A DNA stretch of 64,000 nucleotides from an uncultured Lachnospira sp. (GCA_934343805.1 CAKRIN010000004.1:60776-124775), one strand, 5' to 3'; counted from the stretch's first letter, positions 53,273 through 62,262 are shown. The notes: generated from the letters alone by a model not told the origin. Program-made: numbers and translations.

Positions 53273-53872
53273 ATGAGTAATGTTAATAGCAAAAGTAATG
53301 TGAGAACAGTGGCTGTGACAGGAATGTTATCTGCAGTTGCAGTGGTTCTTATGTATCTGGAAATACCAATACCAATTATGCCGGGCTTTATCAAGTTTGA
53401 TTTTTCAGACCTGCCAGCATTACTTGGTGCGTATGCATTAGGACCGGCAGCCGGAATAATAATATGTCTTATTAAGAATATTGTTCATTTGGCGGCTTCA
53501 CAGAGCATGCTTGTCGGGGAACTTTCTAATTTTATACTGGGATCGGTATTTGTTACTATTGCGGGATGTGTTTATAAAAAGAAAAAGAGTAAACATAGTG
53601 CTTTGATTGGAGGAATCTGTGGAGCGGTTGCTATGGGATTGTTCAGCATAATATCTAATTATTTTGTTGTTTATCCGGTATATTATAAATTGGCAATGCC
53701 AGAATCTGTCATACTCGCGATGTATCAGGCAATTGCTCCATCAATGAAGTCGGTTTTACAATGTCTGATATGTTTTAATATGCCATTTACAATTGTAAAA
53801 GGATTTATAAGTGTTGGAATATCAATGCTTATATATAAACCATTATCGCCATTACTTAAAGGAAAACATTAG
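53273..53872 (+). CDS. ribU: ECF transporter substrate-binding component, riboflavin type
   Basis: A 199-residue membrane protein with about six helices. The stretch MYLEIPIPIMPGFIKFDFSDLPALLGAYALGPAAGIIICLIKNIVHL matches RibU, including the D-F-S-D-L-P-A segment of the riboflavin-binding subunits. It needs the shared energy-coupling module (EcfA, EcfA', EcfT), which is not encoded here. The start at 53273 has GGAG ten bases upstream; the ATG at 53258 has none. It lies downstream of the MarR-like gene and is followed by a terminator. Confidence 0.9.
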   Translation: MSNVNSKSNVRTVAVTGMLSAVAVVLMYLEIPIPIMPGFIKFDFSDLPALLGAYALGPAAGIIICLIKNIVHLAASQSMLVGELSNFILGSVFVTIAGCVYKKKKSKHSALIGGICGAVAMGLFSIISNYFVVYPVYYKLAMPESVILAMYQAIAPSMKSVLQCLICFNMPFTIVKGFISVGISMLIYKPLSPLLKGKH

Positions 53873-53890
53873 AATTAATGATGTTATTAT

Positions 53891-53923
53891 TGCCGGGACT
53901 TGATATCAGGTTCCGGCATTTTT
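53891..53923 (+). terminator. Intrinsic terminator after ribU
   Basis: TGCCGG pairs with CCGGCA around a loop of about 16 nt, followed by TTTTT. Confidence 0.9.
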
Positions 53924-53982
53924 GTGCATTTCCATGATTTACAGAAATAATGCATATACAAAAGCGAAATGAAGAACATATA

Positions 53983-54059
53983 TTGTGCATTATGCACAAA
54001 ATATAATAAAAACTTTGTGAATGAATATGATTGAATTTGAATGAATATGACTGTATTAT
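53983..54059 (+). promoter_or_regulatory. Control region of the fru operon: palindrome, direct repeats and promoter
   Basis: TTGTGCAT-T-ATGCACAA (53983-53999) is a perfect palindrome with a central base. TGAATGAATATGA occurs at 54018-54030 and again at 54038-54050, exactly 20 nt apart. TTGAAT (54031-54036), a 17-nt spacer and TATTAT (54054-54059) form the promoter, so the second repeat lies between -35 and -10. Direct repeats at helical spacing are usual for DeoR-type fructose repressors. Confidence 0.65.
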
Positions 54060-54099
54060 AATTATAAGAAAAAGGTCGTGAAGTCAGAAAGGAGAAATA

Positions 54100-55020
54100 A
54101 TGATATATACAGTAACATTTAATCCTTCACTGGATTATATCGTGGAAGTGACAGATTTTAAACTTGGAATGACCAATAGGACATCATATGAACATATGCT
54201 TCCAGGAGGCAAGGGTATTAATGTTTCAATTGTTCTTAATAATCTTGAGATTGATACGACAGCATTTGGATTTGTAGCCGGATTTACAGGCAAACAGATA
54301 TGCGACATGGTATCAAAGTATGGTATTAAGACGGATTTTATTCAGGTTGATAATGGATTTTCCAGAATTAATATGAAGCTTAAGAACATTGATGGAACAG
54401 AGATTAATGGAATGGGACCTGATATATCAGAACAGAATATCAGGTTACTTGTAAGTAAGATTGATGCTCTTTCAAGTGGCGATGTACTTGTTCTTGCAGG
54501 AAGCATTCCAACATGTATATCAGATGATATATATAGTAGGATTATGGAAAGACTACAGGGAAGAGGTGTAAAGATTGTAGTTGATGCAACAAGCAGACTT
54601 TTACTTAATGTTCTTGGGTTTCAACCATTTCTTATTAAGCCTAATCAGCATGAACTTGGCGACATATTCGGGGTTAAGCTTGAGACTAAGGAAGATGTTA
54701 TTCCATATGCAAGAAAGATGCAGGATATGGGAGCTGTAAATGTTCTTATATCAATGGGGGGCAAAGGTGCAGTATTTATTGATGAACATGGAAAGGTTTA
54801 CGAAGCAGATGCACCAAAAGGCGAACTTAAGAATTCAGTAGGTGCAGGAGATTCAATGGTTGCAGGATTTATGGCGGGATATCTTCAGACAGGTAATTAT
54901 GAAGATGCATTCAGAATGGGCGTTGCAACAGGAAGTGCCAGTGCGTTTTCAGAAAATCTTGCAACGAAAAGAGAGATTTCAGGGGTATTAAAGCAGGTAG
55001 TGGTTAACTGCAAGGGATAA
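54100..55020 (+). CDS. fruK: 1-phosphofructokinase
   Basis: A 306-residue PfkB-family kinase that phosphorylates fructose 1-phosphate, the product of the fructose PTS, to fructose 1,6-bisphosphate. The opening MIYTVTFNPSLDYIVEV, GGKGINVSIVLNNL and the C-terminal GAGDSMVAGFMAGY with the catalytic Asp are diagnostic. AAAGGAG lies before the start. First gene of the fruK-fruA-ptsH-ptsI operon, 17 nt before fruA. Confidence 0.96.
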   Translation: MIYTVTFNPSLDYIVEVTDFKLGMTNRTSYEHMLPGGKGINVSIVLNNLEIDTTAFGFVAGFTGKQICDMVSKYGIKTDFIQVDNGFSRINMKLKNIDGTEINGMGPDISEQNIRLLVSKIDALSSGDVLVLAGSIPTCISDDIYSRIMERLQGRGVKIVVDATSRLLLNVLGFQPFLIKPNQHELGDIFGVKLETKEDVIPYARKMQDMGAVNVLISMGGKGAVFIDEHGKVYEADAPKGELKNSVGAGDSMVAGFMAGYLQTGNYEDAFRMGVATGSASAFSENLATKREISGVLKQVVVNCKG

Positions 55021-55037
55021 TGTAAAGGAGGTATTTT

Positions 55038-56942
55038 ATGAGAATTACAGATTTACTTGATAAGAGAAGTATTAATCTTAATGCTTCACCTAAGACAAAG
55101 AATGAAGCTCTTGATATGGCTGTAGAACTTATGGCAAAGAGCGGAAAGATTGATGATGTGGAAAGCTATAAGGCCAAGGTATATGCAAGAGAAGAAGAAA
55201 GTACAACAGGCGTTGGAGAAGGAATAGCAATTCCTCATGGCAAATGTAGTGCTGTTAATGCACCAGGGCTTGCAGCAATGGTTATTAAGGATGGAGTTGA
55301 TTTTGAATCACTTGATGATGAACCAGTAAAGATTCTTTTCCTTATTGCAGCACCGGATACAGAAGATAATGTACATCTTGATGTACTAAGCAAGTTATCG
55401 GTGCTTCTTATGGACGAGGATTTTGTAGCAAAGCTTATGAAAGCCGGAAGCCCTGAGGAGTTTCTTGAAATCATAGATGGGGCAGATGAGGAAGCTAAGG
55501 GTATTGATGAGAGACTTGAAAAGGAAGGCGATAAGCCGGCAAAGATTCTTGCAGTTACTTCCTGCCCGACAGGTATTGCACATACTTACATGGCAGCAGA
55601 AGGTCTTGAGAAGGCTGCAGCTAAGGCAGGCTGCGCTATTAAGATTGAGACCAGAGGTTCTGGTGGGGCTAAAAATGTATTGGCAGATGCTGATATTGAA
55701 TCGGCTGAATGTATAATTGTAGCAGCAGATGCACAGGTTCCAATGGAGAGATTCGATGGAAAGAAAGTAATTGAGTGTCAGGTTTCAGATGGAATTAATA
55801 AGGCAGATGAGCTTATAAAGAAAGCTCTTGCAGGGGATGCACCTGTATATAAGGCAGGAACTTCTGAAAAGAAGGAAAGCACATCAGCAAAGAAGGGTGG
55901 CGGCATAGGACATAAGATATATACACAGCTTATGAATGGTGTATCACACATGTTACCTTTCGTTGTAGGCGGCGGTATTCTGATTGCCATAGCATTTCTT
56001 ATTGATGGACTTAATGTCGATATGAATGCACTGTCAGAGGCAGAACGAAGCAACTTTGGTACGATAACACCTGTTGCGGCTCTGTTTAAGACTATCGGAG
56101 GAGCAGCATTTGGCTTCATGCTCCCTGTGCTGGCAGGATTTATTGCAATGGCCATTGGTGACAGACCTGCACTTGCACTTGGTTTTGTAGGAGGTTATAT
56201 TGCAGCTAATGGAAAGTCTGGATTCTTAGGAGCTCTGGTTGCAGGCTTTGCAGCAGGATATATTATAGTTCTTTTAAGAAAAATATGTGATAAGTTACCA
56301 GAGGCATTGGAAAAGATAGCACCAGTACTTATATATCCGGTAGTGGGTATTCTGGTAATAGGACTTGGAATGACATTTATTGTAGAGCCGGTAATGGGTG
56401 GAATTAACACAGGACTTAACAGCTTCCTTGCAGGAATGGGAAGTACAAGCAGGGTTCTTCTTGGATTCATACTTGCAGCTATGATGGCAATTGATATGGG
56501 GGGTCCGTTCAATAAAGCAGCATATGTTTTTGGAACTGCTTCCATTGCAGCAGGTAATTATGATATAATGGCAGCAGTAATGATAGGTGGTATGGTTCCA
56601 CCATGTGCGATTGCTCTTGCAACAATACTTTTTAAGAATAAGTTTACTAAAGAAGAAAGAGATGCCGGTCCAACTAACTTTATTATGGGACTTGCGTTTA
56701 TAACAGAAGGTGCAATACCTTATGCGGCAGCAGATCCTTTACATGTAATTCCAGCATGTATCATAGGCTCAGGTGCAGCAGGCGCTGTCAGTATGTTTTT
56801 CAAATGTACTTTAATGGCACCACATGGTGGTATCTTCGTATTCCCGGTAGTAGGAAATGCAATATATTATGTGATTGCACTTGTGGTAGGAACAATTGTA
56901 TCAACTATATGTTTAGGATTATTTAAGAAAAAAGTTAATTAG
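55038..56942 (+). CDS. fruA: PTS fructose-specific enzyme IIABC
   Basis: A 634-residue fusion that imports and phosphorylates fructose. The domains are IIA (about 1-150, phosphorylated His67 in AIPHGK), IIB (about 165-265, phosphorylated Cys176 in TSCPTGIAHTYMAAEGL) and IIC (about 290-634, with about ten helices). The order A-B-C is the common Gram-positive arrangement. AAAGGAGG precedes the start. It is followed at 18 nt by ptsH. Confidence 0.96.
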   Translation: MRITDLLDKRSINLNASPKTKNEALDMAVELMAKSGKIDDVESYKAKVYAREEESTTGVGEGIAIPHGKCSAVNAPGLAAMVIKDGVDFESLDDEPVKILFLIAAPDTEDNVHLDVLSKLSVLLMDEDFVAKLMKAGSPEEFLEIIDGADEEAKGIDERLEKEGDKPAKILAVTSCPTGIAHTYMAAEGLEKAAAKAGCAIKIETRGSGGAKNVLADADIESAECIIVAADAQVPMERFDGKKVIECQVSDGINKADELIKKALAGDAPVYKAGTSEKKESTSAKKGGGIGHKIYTQLMNGVSHMLPFVVGGGILIAIAFLIDGLNVDMNALSEAERSNFGTITPVAALFKTIGGAAFGFMLPVLAGFIAMAIGDRPALALGFVGGYIAANGKSGFLGALVAGFAAGYIIVLLRKICDKLPEALEKIAPVLIYPVVGILVIGLGMTFIVEPVMGGINTGLNSFLAGMGSTSRVLLGFILAAMMAIDMGGPFNKAAYVFGTASIAAGNYDIMAAVMIGGMVPPCAIALATILFKNKFTKEERDAGPTNFIMGLAFITEGAIPYAAADPLHVIPACIIGSGAAGAVSMFFKCTLMAPHGGIFVFPVVGNAIYYVIALVVGTIVSTICLGLFKKKVN

Positions 56943-56960
56943 TAGAAAGGCGGTAGAATT

Positions 56961-57218
56961 ATGAAGGAATTTAAGTATGTTATTACAGATGCCGAAGGCA
57001 TACATGCTCGTCCGGCAGGAGAGCTTGTAAAGGCAGCTAAGGAATTCAGCAGCAAGATTACACTTACTAAGGACGGCAAGTCAGGAGACTGTAAGAAAAT
57101 TTTCGGTATTATGGCACTTGCTGTAAAATGCGGTAACGAAGTTACAATTACTGTAGAAGGTGAAGATGAAGAGGCTGCAGCAGCTAAGATTGAAGAATTC
57201 ATGAAGAGCAATATGTAG
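56961..57218 (+). CDS. ptsH: HPr-like phosphocarrier protein with Lys at position 46
   Basis: An 85-residue phosphocarrier. His15 in GIHARPAG accepts the phosphate from enzyme I. At the regulatory position 46, normally the Ser of K-S-I-M-G-V-M, the sequence is CKKIFGIMAL and residue 46 is Lys, so it cannot be phosphorylated by HPr kinase in the usual way. Catabolite repression through P-Ser-HPr is therefore not expected from this copy. Lying between fruA and ptsI, it may be the general HPr or a fructose-specific form. Confidence 0.93.
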   Translation: MKEFKYVITDAEGIHARPAGELVKAAKEFSSKITLTKDGKSGDCKKIFGIMALAVKCGNEVTITVEGEDEEAAAAKIEEFMKSNM

Positions 57219-57234
57219 CAGTCAGGAGGTGCGC

Positions 57235-58860
57235 ATGAATAAATATACTGGAAAGAGTGTATTTGGAGGCATTGCTATAGGTAAGATAATGGTGTATGAG
57301 AAAGGCGAACATCAGGTTAAGCGTGTAAAGATTACTGATGCAGAAGCTGAGAAGAACCGCTATTATGATGCTATCGAGACAGCCTTTAAACAACTGGGGG
57401 AACTTCATGATAAAGCACTTCGCGAAGTAGGCGAGGCTAATGCAGCTATATTTGAAATTCATCAGATGATGCTTGAGGATGACGATTATAAAGAGTCTGT
57501 TGAGCATATTATCGAGAGCCAGATGGTGAATGCAGAATATGCCATAGCCCAGACAGGGGATAATTTTTCACAGATGTTTGCAGCTATGGACGATGAATAT
57601 ATGCGTGGAAGGGCGGCAGATGTTAAGGATATTACGGAAAGGCTGTTGGGTATACTTTCAGGCAAGACTGGAGACAGTATTGATGCGGACGAACCTGTTA
57701 TTATGGTAGCAGAGGATTTAGCGCCATCAGAGACAGTCCAGATGGATAAGAGCAAAATATTGTCATTTGTTACGCAGAAGGGTTCAGTCAATTCACATAC
57801 TGCAATTCTTGCAAGAACAATGGGTATTCCGGCTTTGATTGGTTCTGATGTTGTTATTGATGATTCTCTTAATGGCAAGCTTGGTGTTGTCGATGGAACT
57901 AACGGTGTTGTATATATTGAACCTGATGAGGCAACTCTGTCAGCAATGAAAGAGGAACAACGTAAAGACAATGAGAAGAAAGCTCTTTTGCAGGAACTTA
58001 AAGGCAAGGAGGATGTGACTTTAGATGGCAAGAAGATTAAGTTGTATTCTAATATAGGTAACATTAAGGACCTTGCAAATGTTATTGCAAATGATGCAGC
58101 AGGAATCGGACTGTTTAGAAGCGAATTCATATATCTTGAATCTGATACATTTCCAACAGAAGAAGAACAGTTCAACATATATCGTACTGTAGCTGAAAGC
58201 ATGGCAGGAAAACCTGTAATTATAAGAACTCTTGATATCGGTGCTGATAAGCAGTGTGATTATTTCGGGCTTGATAAAGAGGATAATCCTGCTCTTGGTC
58301 TTAGAGCAATCAGGATATGCCTAACAAGACCTGAGATATTCAAGACACAGTTACGCGCCCTTTACAGAGCAAGTGCGTATGGAAACATATCTATTATGTA
58401 TCCTATGATAATTAGTGAACAGGAAGTTGATAAGATTAAGATTATTGAAGATGAAGTCAAGGCTGAGCTTACAGAGCAGGGAATTGAATTCGGCAATCCT
58501 AAGAGTGGAATTATGATTGAGACTCCGGCAGCAGTAATGATGAGCCGCCAGCTTGCTAAGAAGGTGGATTTCTTCAGTATTGGAACTAATGACCTGACAC
58601 AGTATACGCTAGCGATTGATCGTCAGAACACAAAGCTTGATGAGTTCTACGATGCTCATCATCCGGCTGTTCTTGCAATGATAAGAATGGTTGTCGAGAA
58701 CGCACATGCAGAGGGCATATGGGCTGGTATCTGTGGTGAACTCGGTGCAGACACAACACTTACAGAAGAATTCCTTAAGATGGGTGTGGATGAGCTTTCA
58801 GTTTCAGCGGGCAAGGTGCTGGCTGTGAGAAAGGTGATTCGTGAGACGAGGATTTCTTAG
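57235..58860 (+). CDS. ptsI: PTS enzyme I (phosphoenolpyruvate-protein phosphotransferase)
   Basis: A 541-residue cytoplasmic enzyme that moves phosphate from phosphoenolpyruvate to HPr. The phosphorylated residue is His188 in GSVNSHTAILAR. The C-terminal barrel carries GIGLFRSEFIYL, the PEP-binding segments, and FFSIGTNDLTQYTLA. The start at 57235 is 5 nt after AGGAGG; a GTG two codons earlier overlaps the site. It ends the fru operon, putting both general PTS proteins beside the fructose genes. No clear terminator was found in the 193 nt that follow; that stretch is richer in G and C than its surroundings. Confidence 0.96.
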   Translation: MNKYTGKSVFGGIAIGKIMVYEKGEHQVKRVKITDAEAEKNRYYDAIETAFKQLGELHDKALREVGEANAAIFEIHQMMLEDDDYKESVEHIIESQMVNAEYAIAQTGDNFSQMFAAMDDEYMRGRAADVKDITERLLGILSGKTGDSIDADEPVIMVAEDLAPSETVQMDKSKILSFVTQKGSVNSHTAILARTMGIPALIGSDVVIDDSLNGKLGVVDGTNGVVYIEPDEATLSAMKEEQRKDNEKKALLQELKGKEDVTLDGKKIKLYSNIGNIKDLANVIANDAAGIGLFRSEFIYLESDTFPTEEEQFNIYRTVAESMAGKPVIIRTLDIGADKQCDYFGLDKEDNPALGLRAIRICLTRPEIFKTQLRALYRASAYGNISIMYPMIISEQEVDKIKIIEDEVKAELTEQGIEFGNPKSGIMIETPAAVMMSRQLAKKVDFFSIGTNDLTQYTLAIDRQNTKLDEFYDAHHPAVLAMIRMVVENAHAEGIWAGICGELGADTTLTEEFLKMGVDELSVSAGKVLAVRKVIRETRIS

Positions 58861-59053
58861 GAAAACTGTTGCAAGGGTACGTCGTATGGTATGAGGCAGG
58901 ATGTATGTAGAATCTGCGTCGAGCGAGCTTTTTCGAGCGGGCATTGTTGAGAGTTCTTTGGTTAGTGAGTGTTCTGGGCGGCTTTTGCAATTTTCGTATA
59001 AGAAACATATTTATGCGACTATTGATAGGTATCATAATAAGGAGAATCAGCTA

Positions 59054-59464
59054 ATGGTAAAGAAAATAGTGAAAGACCCATTCTTTCTGGCACAGAAATC
59101 AGTGGATGCAACAGAGTCGGATAAACAGGTGGTTACAGATTTACTTGATACATTAAGAGCTAATCTTGACCACTGTGTCGGGATGGCTGCTAATATGATT
59201 GGGGTCAAAAAGAATATTATTGTGGTGGCAGCAGGACCATTTCAGTTTCCATTGATTAACCCGGTAATAACTAATAAGTCAGGAGAATACCAGACGGAGG
59301 AAGGATGTCTGTCATTAGAAGGTGTGCGTCCATGTACGAGATATCAGGATATTGAAGTGGATTATCTTGACCAGAATTTTAAGAAACAGCATAGAAAATA
59401 TTCAGGTTGGACAGCACAGATAATCCAGCATGAGATTGACCATTGTAATGGGGTTGTAATATAA
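59054..59464 (+). CDS. def: Peptide deformylase-like protein
   Basis: A 136-residue protein. Motif II EGCLS (Cys metal ligand) and motif III QHEIDH (two His ligands and catalytic Glu) are intact. Motif I, normally G-L-A-A-x-Q, reads GMAANM, so the oxyanion Gln is Met. Short deformylases with AANMIG are common in Clostridia, so activity cannot be excluded. The start at 59054 follows AAGGAG; an in-frame extension back to 58901 has no site and looks non-coding. Confidence 0.88.
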   Translation: MVKKIVKDPFFLAQKSVDATESDKQVVTDLLDTLRANLDHCVGMAANMIGVKKNIIVVAAGPFQFPLINPVITNKSGEYQTEEGCLSLEGVRPCTRYQDIEVDYLDQNFKKQHRKYSGWTAQIIQHEIDHCNGVVI

Positions 59465-59473
59465 GATAATTTG

Positions 59474-59523
59474 AATATAGAGCAGGCACTTTTCTTTAAA
59501 GAATAGTGCTGCTCTATATTTTT
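59474..59523 (+). terminator. Intrinsic terminator after the deformylase gene
   Basis: ATATAGAGCAG pairs with CTGCTCTATAT around GCACTTTT...AGTGC, which adds further pairs, followed by TTTTT. The rest of the 365-nt gap to 59829 is A/T-rich with no gene; its end carries the two palindromic repeats at 59720-59816. Confidence 0.85.
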
Positions 59524-59719
59524 GAGAGAAAAGTGTAATACACATGAAATAGCCATCACAATAATTCATAATTTGATATTCAGTTGAAAAATTAATTCAT
59601 TTTTTGATTTGCTATATTCAGTCTCTTTAATACCAGATTAATTAGAATTATAATGCTTTGAATAATAATGCTATAATATTTATCAAATAATGATGGCTCT
59701 TGGAATAAAACAGTTATAT

Positions 59720-59816
59720 TTCAGCTAAAATATAATAGAAATATAGATCAGCCGAAAAACACTTGCTTCTTAATTGCGCTTCGGCTAAAATATAATAAAA
59801 ATAGAAATTAGCCGAA
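59720..59816 (+). repeat. Two tandem palindromic repeats upstream of the DUF4143 ATPase gene
   Basis: Copy 2 (59780-59816) is TTCGGCTAA-N19-TTAGCCGAA, a perfect palindrome. Copy 1 (59720-59756) is a weaker version, TTCAGCTAA-N19-TCAGCCGAA. The copies are exactly 60 nt apart and share the central AAATATAATA. Copy 2 overlaps a possible -10 (with TTGCTT at 59763-59768, 17-nt spacer) and ends beside the AAAGGAGG site of the next gene, so it fits an operator or translational control site. Confidence 0.8.
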
Positions 59817-59829
59817 AGGAGGCTGGCGT

Positions 59830-61053
59830 ATGAGTTATATTAAAAGAAATTTGGAGAATGTGATAAATCAAGTTACAAGGGAATATCCAGTAGTTCTTGT
59901 TACAGGACCAAGACAAGTGGGCAAGACTACAATGTTGCAGAAGTTAATGGAAGGAACAAAAAGAGGATATGTTACACTTGATGATTTGAATGAAAGAGCA
60001 CTTGCTAAGTCTGATCCAGAATTATTCTTACAATTACACAAGCCTCCTGTATTAATTGATGAAGTTCAGTATGCACCGGAATTGTTTGCCTATATTAAGA
60101 TGAGCGTAGATAAAAACCACGAACCAGGAAGCTTCTGGTTGACTGGTTCACAGATATTTAAATTAATGCGGGGAGTACAGGAATCCTTAGCAGGAAGAGT
60201 GGCAGTACTTTCTCTGACATCTCTGTCTCAGGCAGAAATAGCAGGTGGTGAGATGGAGCCGTTCACTATAGATATGGAAGCATTGGCTGCAAGAAAGGCG
60301 GGCAGAACGGAAATTGATACAAGAGGTATTTTTGAGCGTATTTATAAAGGTTCCATGCCTGCAATTGTAAGTGGCGTAAACAGTAATAGCCAGATTTTTT
60401 ACAGTAGTTATTTATCTACTTATATTGAGCGTGATGTTAAAGAGTTGTCGGATACCATTGATTCACTTAAATTCTTGAGATTTATCACAGCGGTAGCTGC
60501 AAGATGTGGTCAGATGGTCAATGTGGCAGAAATTGCAAGAGACGCAGACATTAATCAGACACAGGCAAAGGATTGGCTTGGAATTTTGGAAACTCTTGGT
60601 ATTATTTTTTATCTTCATCCGTATTCTAATAATCTGCTAAAGCGTCTTGTAAAAACTCCAAAGTTGTATTTTTATGATACGGGGCTGGTATGTTATCTTA
60701 CAAAGTGGAGCAGTGCTGAAACATTAGAAAGTGGGGCTATGAATGGCGCGATTTTAGAAAATTATGTGGTTGCAGAAATCAGGAAAACTTATCTTAACTG
60801 TGGAAGAGAACCATATATGTATTATTACCGCGATAAGGATGCCAAAGAAATTGATATTGTATTAGAACATGATGGAATATTGAATCCGATAGAAATCAAG
60901 AAAACTTCAAATCCAGGAACAGAATTAATTAAGGTATTTGGATTGCTTGACAAGGCATCAACACCGCGCTCTAAAGGAGCAGTTGTCTGTATGAAGCCTT
61001 CACTTGGTGCAATTGATAAAGATAACTATATCATACCAATTTGGATGATATAG
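59830..61053 (+). CDS. AAA ATPase of the AAA_14/DUF4143 type
   Basis: A 407-residue soluble protein. The N-terminal ATPase domain has Walker A TGPRQVGKTT and Walker B VLIDEVQYAPELF; a sensor-like TGSQ and a winged-helix-like region follow (about 230-270; MVNVAEIARDADINQTQAKDWLGILETLGII). The C-terminal DUF4143 part contains a PD-(D/E)xK-like core (KEIDIV...PIEIKK). Members are frequent in anaerobes and archaea and are suspected to be in mobile or defence contexts, but the role is not established. AAAGGAGG precedes the start and overlaps the palindrome. Confidence 0.9.
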   Translation: MSYIKRNLENVINQVTREYPVVLVTGPRQVGKTTMLQKLMEGTKRGYVTLDDLNERALAKSDPELFLQLHKPPVLIDEVQYAPELFAYIKMSVDKNHEPGSFWLTGSQIFKLMRGVQESLAGRVAVLSLTSLSQAEIAGGEMEPFTIDMEALAARKAGRTEIDTRGIFERIYKGSMPAIVSGVNSNSQIFYSSYLSTYIERDVKELSDTIDSLKFLRFITAVAARCGQMVNVAEIARDADINQTQAKDWLGILETLGIIFYLHPYSNNLLKRLVKTPKLYFYDTGLVCYLTKWSSAETLESGAMNGAILENYVVAEIRKTYLNCGREPYMYYYRDKDAKEIDIVLEHDGILNPIEIKKTSNPGTELIKVFGLLDKASTPRSKGAVVCMKPSLGAIDKDNYIIPIWMI

Positions 61054-61132
61054 GGTGAGTAAAAATTGCTATATTCACAATCCCTCTATAATATGCTATC
61101 ATGATGAAAATTTACAAAAGTGAGGTTTATTT

Positions 61133-62227
61133 ATGTGGGAGAAATTTAAGGCTTTTCTGAAACGGAAAGATATTCAAGTTTCAGTGAAAAGATATGGTAT
61201 TGATGCGCTGGGTGCGATGGCACAGGGATTGTTCTGTTCGCTGCTTATAGGAACAATCCTTAATACGCTGGGAACACAGTTGCATATAGGTTTTCTTACT
61301 AATACTGTGGCAACAGTAAGTGGTGTGAATTATACAGTTGGCGGACTTGCTTCTGCAATGAGCGGACCGGCAATGGCGGTTGCAATTGGTTACGCACTGA
61401 AATGTCCGCCGCTTGTGCTGTTTTCACTTATAACTGTTGGATTTGCGTCTAATGCACTTGGTGGTGCAGGTGGTCCTCTTGCAGTATATTTTGTTGCAAT
61501 CATTGCAGCAGAAGCAGGTAAAATGATTTCTAAGGAAACTAAGGTAGATATTCTTGTTACACCGCTTGTTACAATCGGAGTTGGAACAGGAGTTGCAGCT
61601 ATTATCGCTCCGGCATTAGGAAAAGCAGCGATGAAGATAGGTGAGCTTATTATGCTTGCAACTAATTTACAGCCTTTCCTTATGGGAATTGCTGTATCTG
61701 TTCTTGTGGGAGTTGCACTTACACTTCCTATATCATCAGCGGCTATTTGCGCTGCATTTGGACTTACAGGACTTGCAGGAGGCGCGGCGGTAGCAGGCTG
61801 CTGTGCGCAGATGGTTGGATTTGCGGTTATGTCGTTCAAAGAGAACCGCTGGGGTGGACTTGTTTCTCAGGGAATTGGTACATCAATGCTTCAGATGGGA
61901 AATATTATTAAGAATCCCCGTATATGGATTGCGCCGATAGTTACGTCTGCAATTACAGGTCCTATGGCAACATGCCTGTTTAAACTGCAGATGAATGGCA
62001 CTCCAGTATCATCCGGTATGGGAACATGTGGATTTGTTGGTCAGATTGGTGTGTATTCCGGTTGGGTAAATGACATTGCTAATGGAACTAAGGTAGCAAT
62101 TACAGGATTTGACTGGGCTGGAATGATTCTTATATCATTCGTTCTCCCGGCAGTGATATGTCCACTTATTAATATGCTTCTTAAGAAGATGGGCTGGGTT
62201 AAAGATGGAGATATGAAGCTTTCTTAA
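61133..62227 (+). CDS. Stand-alone PTS EIIC-like membrane protein (PfoR family)
   Basis: A 364-residue membrane protein with about nine hydrophobic segments, rich in Gly and Ala (GGLASAMSGPAMAVAIGYALKCPPLVLFSLITVGFASNALGGAGGPLAVYF and the repeat-like ALTLPISSAAICAAFGLTGLAGGAAVAGCCAQMVGFA). It matches PTS_EIIC_2, represented by PfoR. There is no IIA or IIB gene beside it, so it may be a regulator or transporter rather than a sugar PTS. It begins 80 nt after the ATPase gene and is followed by a terminator. Confidence 0.85.
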   Translation: MWEKFKAFLKRKDIQVSVKRYGIDALGAMAQGLFCSLLIGTILNTLGTQLHIGFLTNTVATVSGVNYTVGGLASAMSGPAMAVAIGYALKCPPLVLFSLITVGFASNALGGAGGPLAVYFVAIIAAEAGKMISKETKVDILVTPLVTIGVGTGVAAIIAPALGKAAMKIGELIMLATNLQPFLMGIAVSVLVGVALTLPISSAAICAAFGLTGLAGGAAVAGCCAQMVGFAVMSFKENRWGGLVSQGIGTSMLQMGNIIKNPRIWIAPIVTSAITGPMATCLFKLQMNGTPVSSGMGTCGFVGQIGVYSGWVNDIANGTKVAITGFDWAGMILISFVLPAVICPLINMLLKKMGWVKDGDMKLS

Positions 62228-62262
62228 ATAAAAAATGAAATAACAATAATGACATATAATAA

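Noticed and set aside
53940..54099. Catabolite-responsive cre site before fruK
   Set aside because: No sequence close to the cre consensus was found; the palindrome TTGTGCATTATGCACAA has different half-sites.
58901..59053. In-frame N-terminal extension of the deformylase by 51 codons
   Set aside because: No ribosome binding site at 58901, composition unlike neighbouring coding sequence, and a strong AAGGAG site precedes the internal ATG at 59054, which gives the usual protein length.
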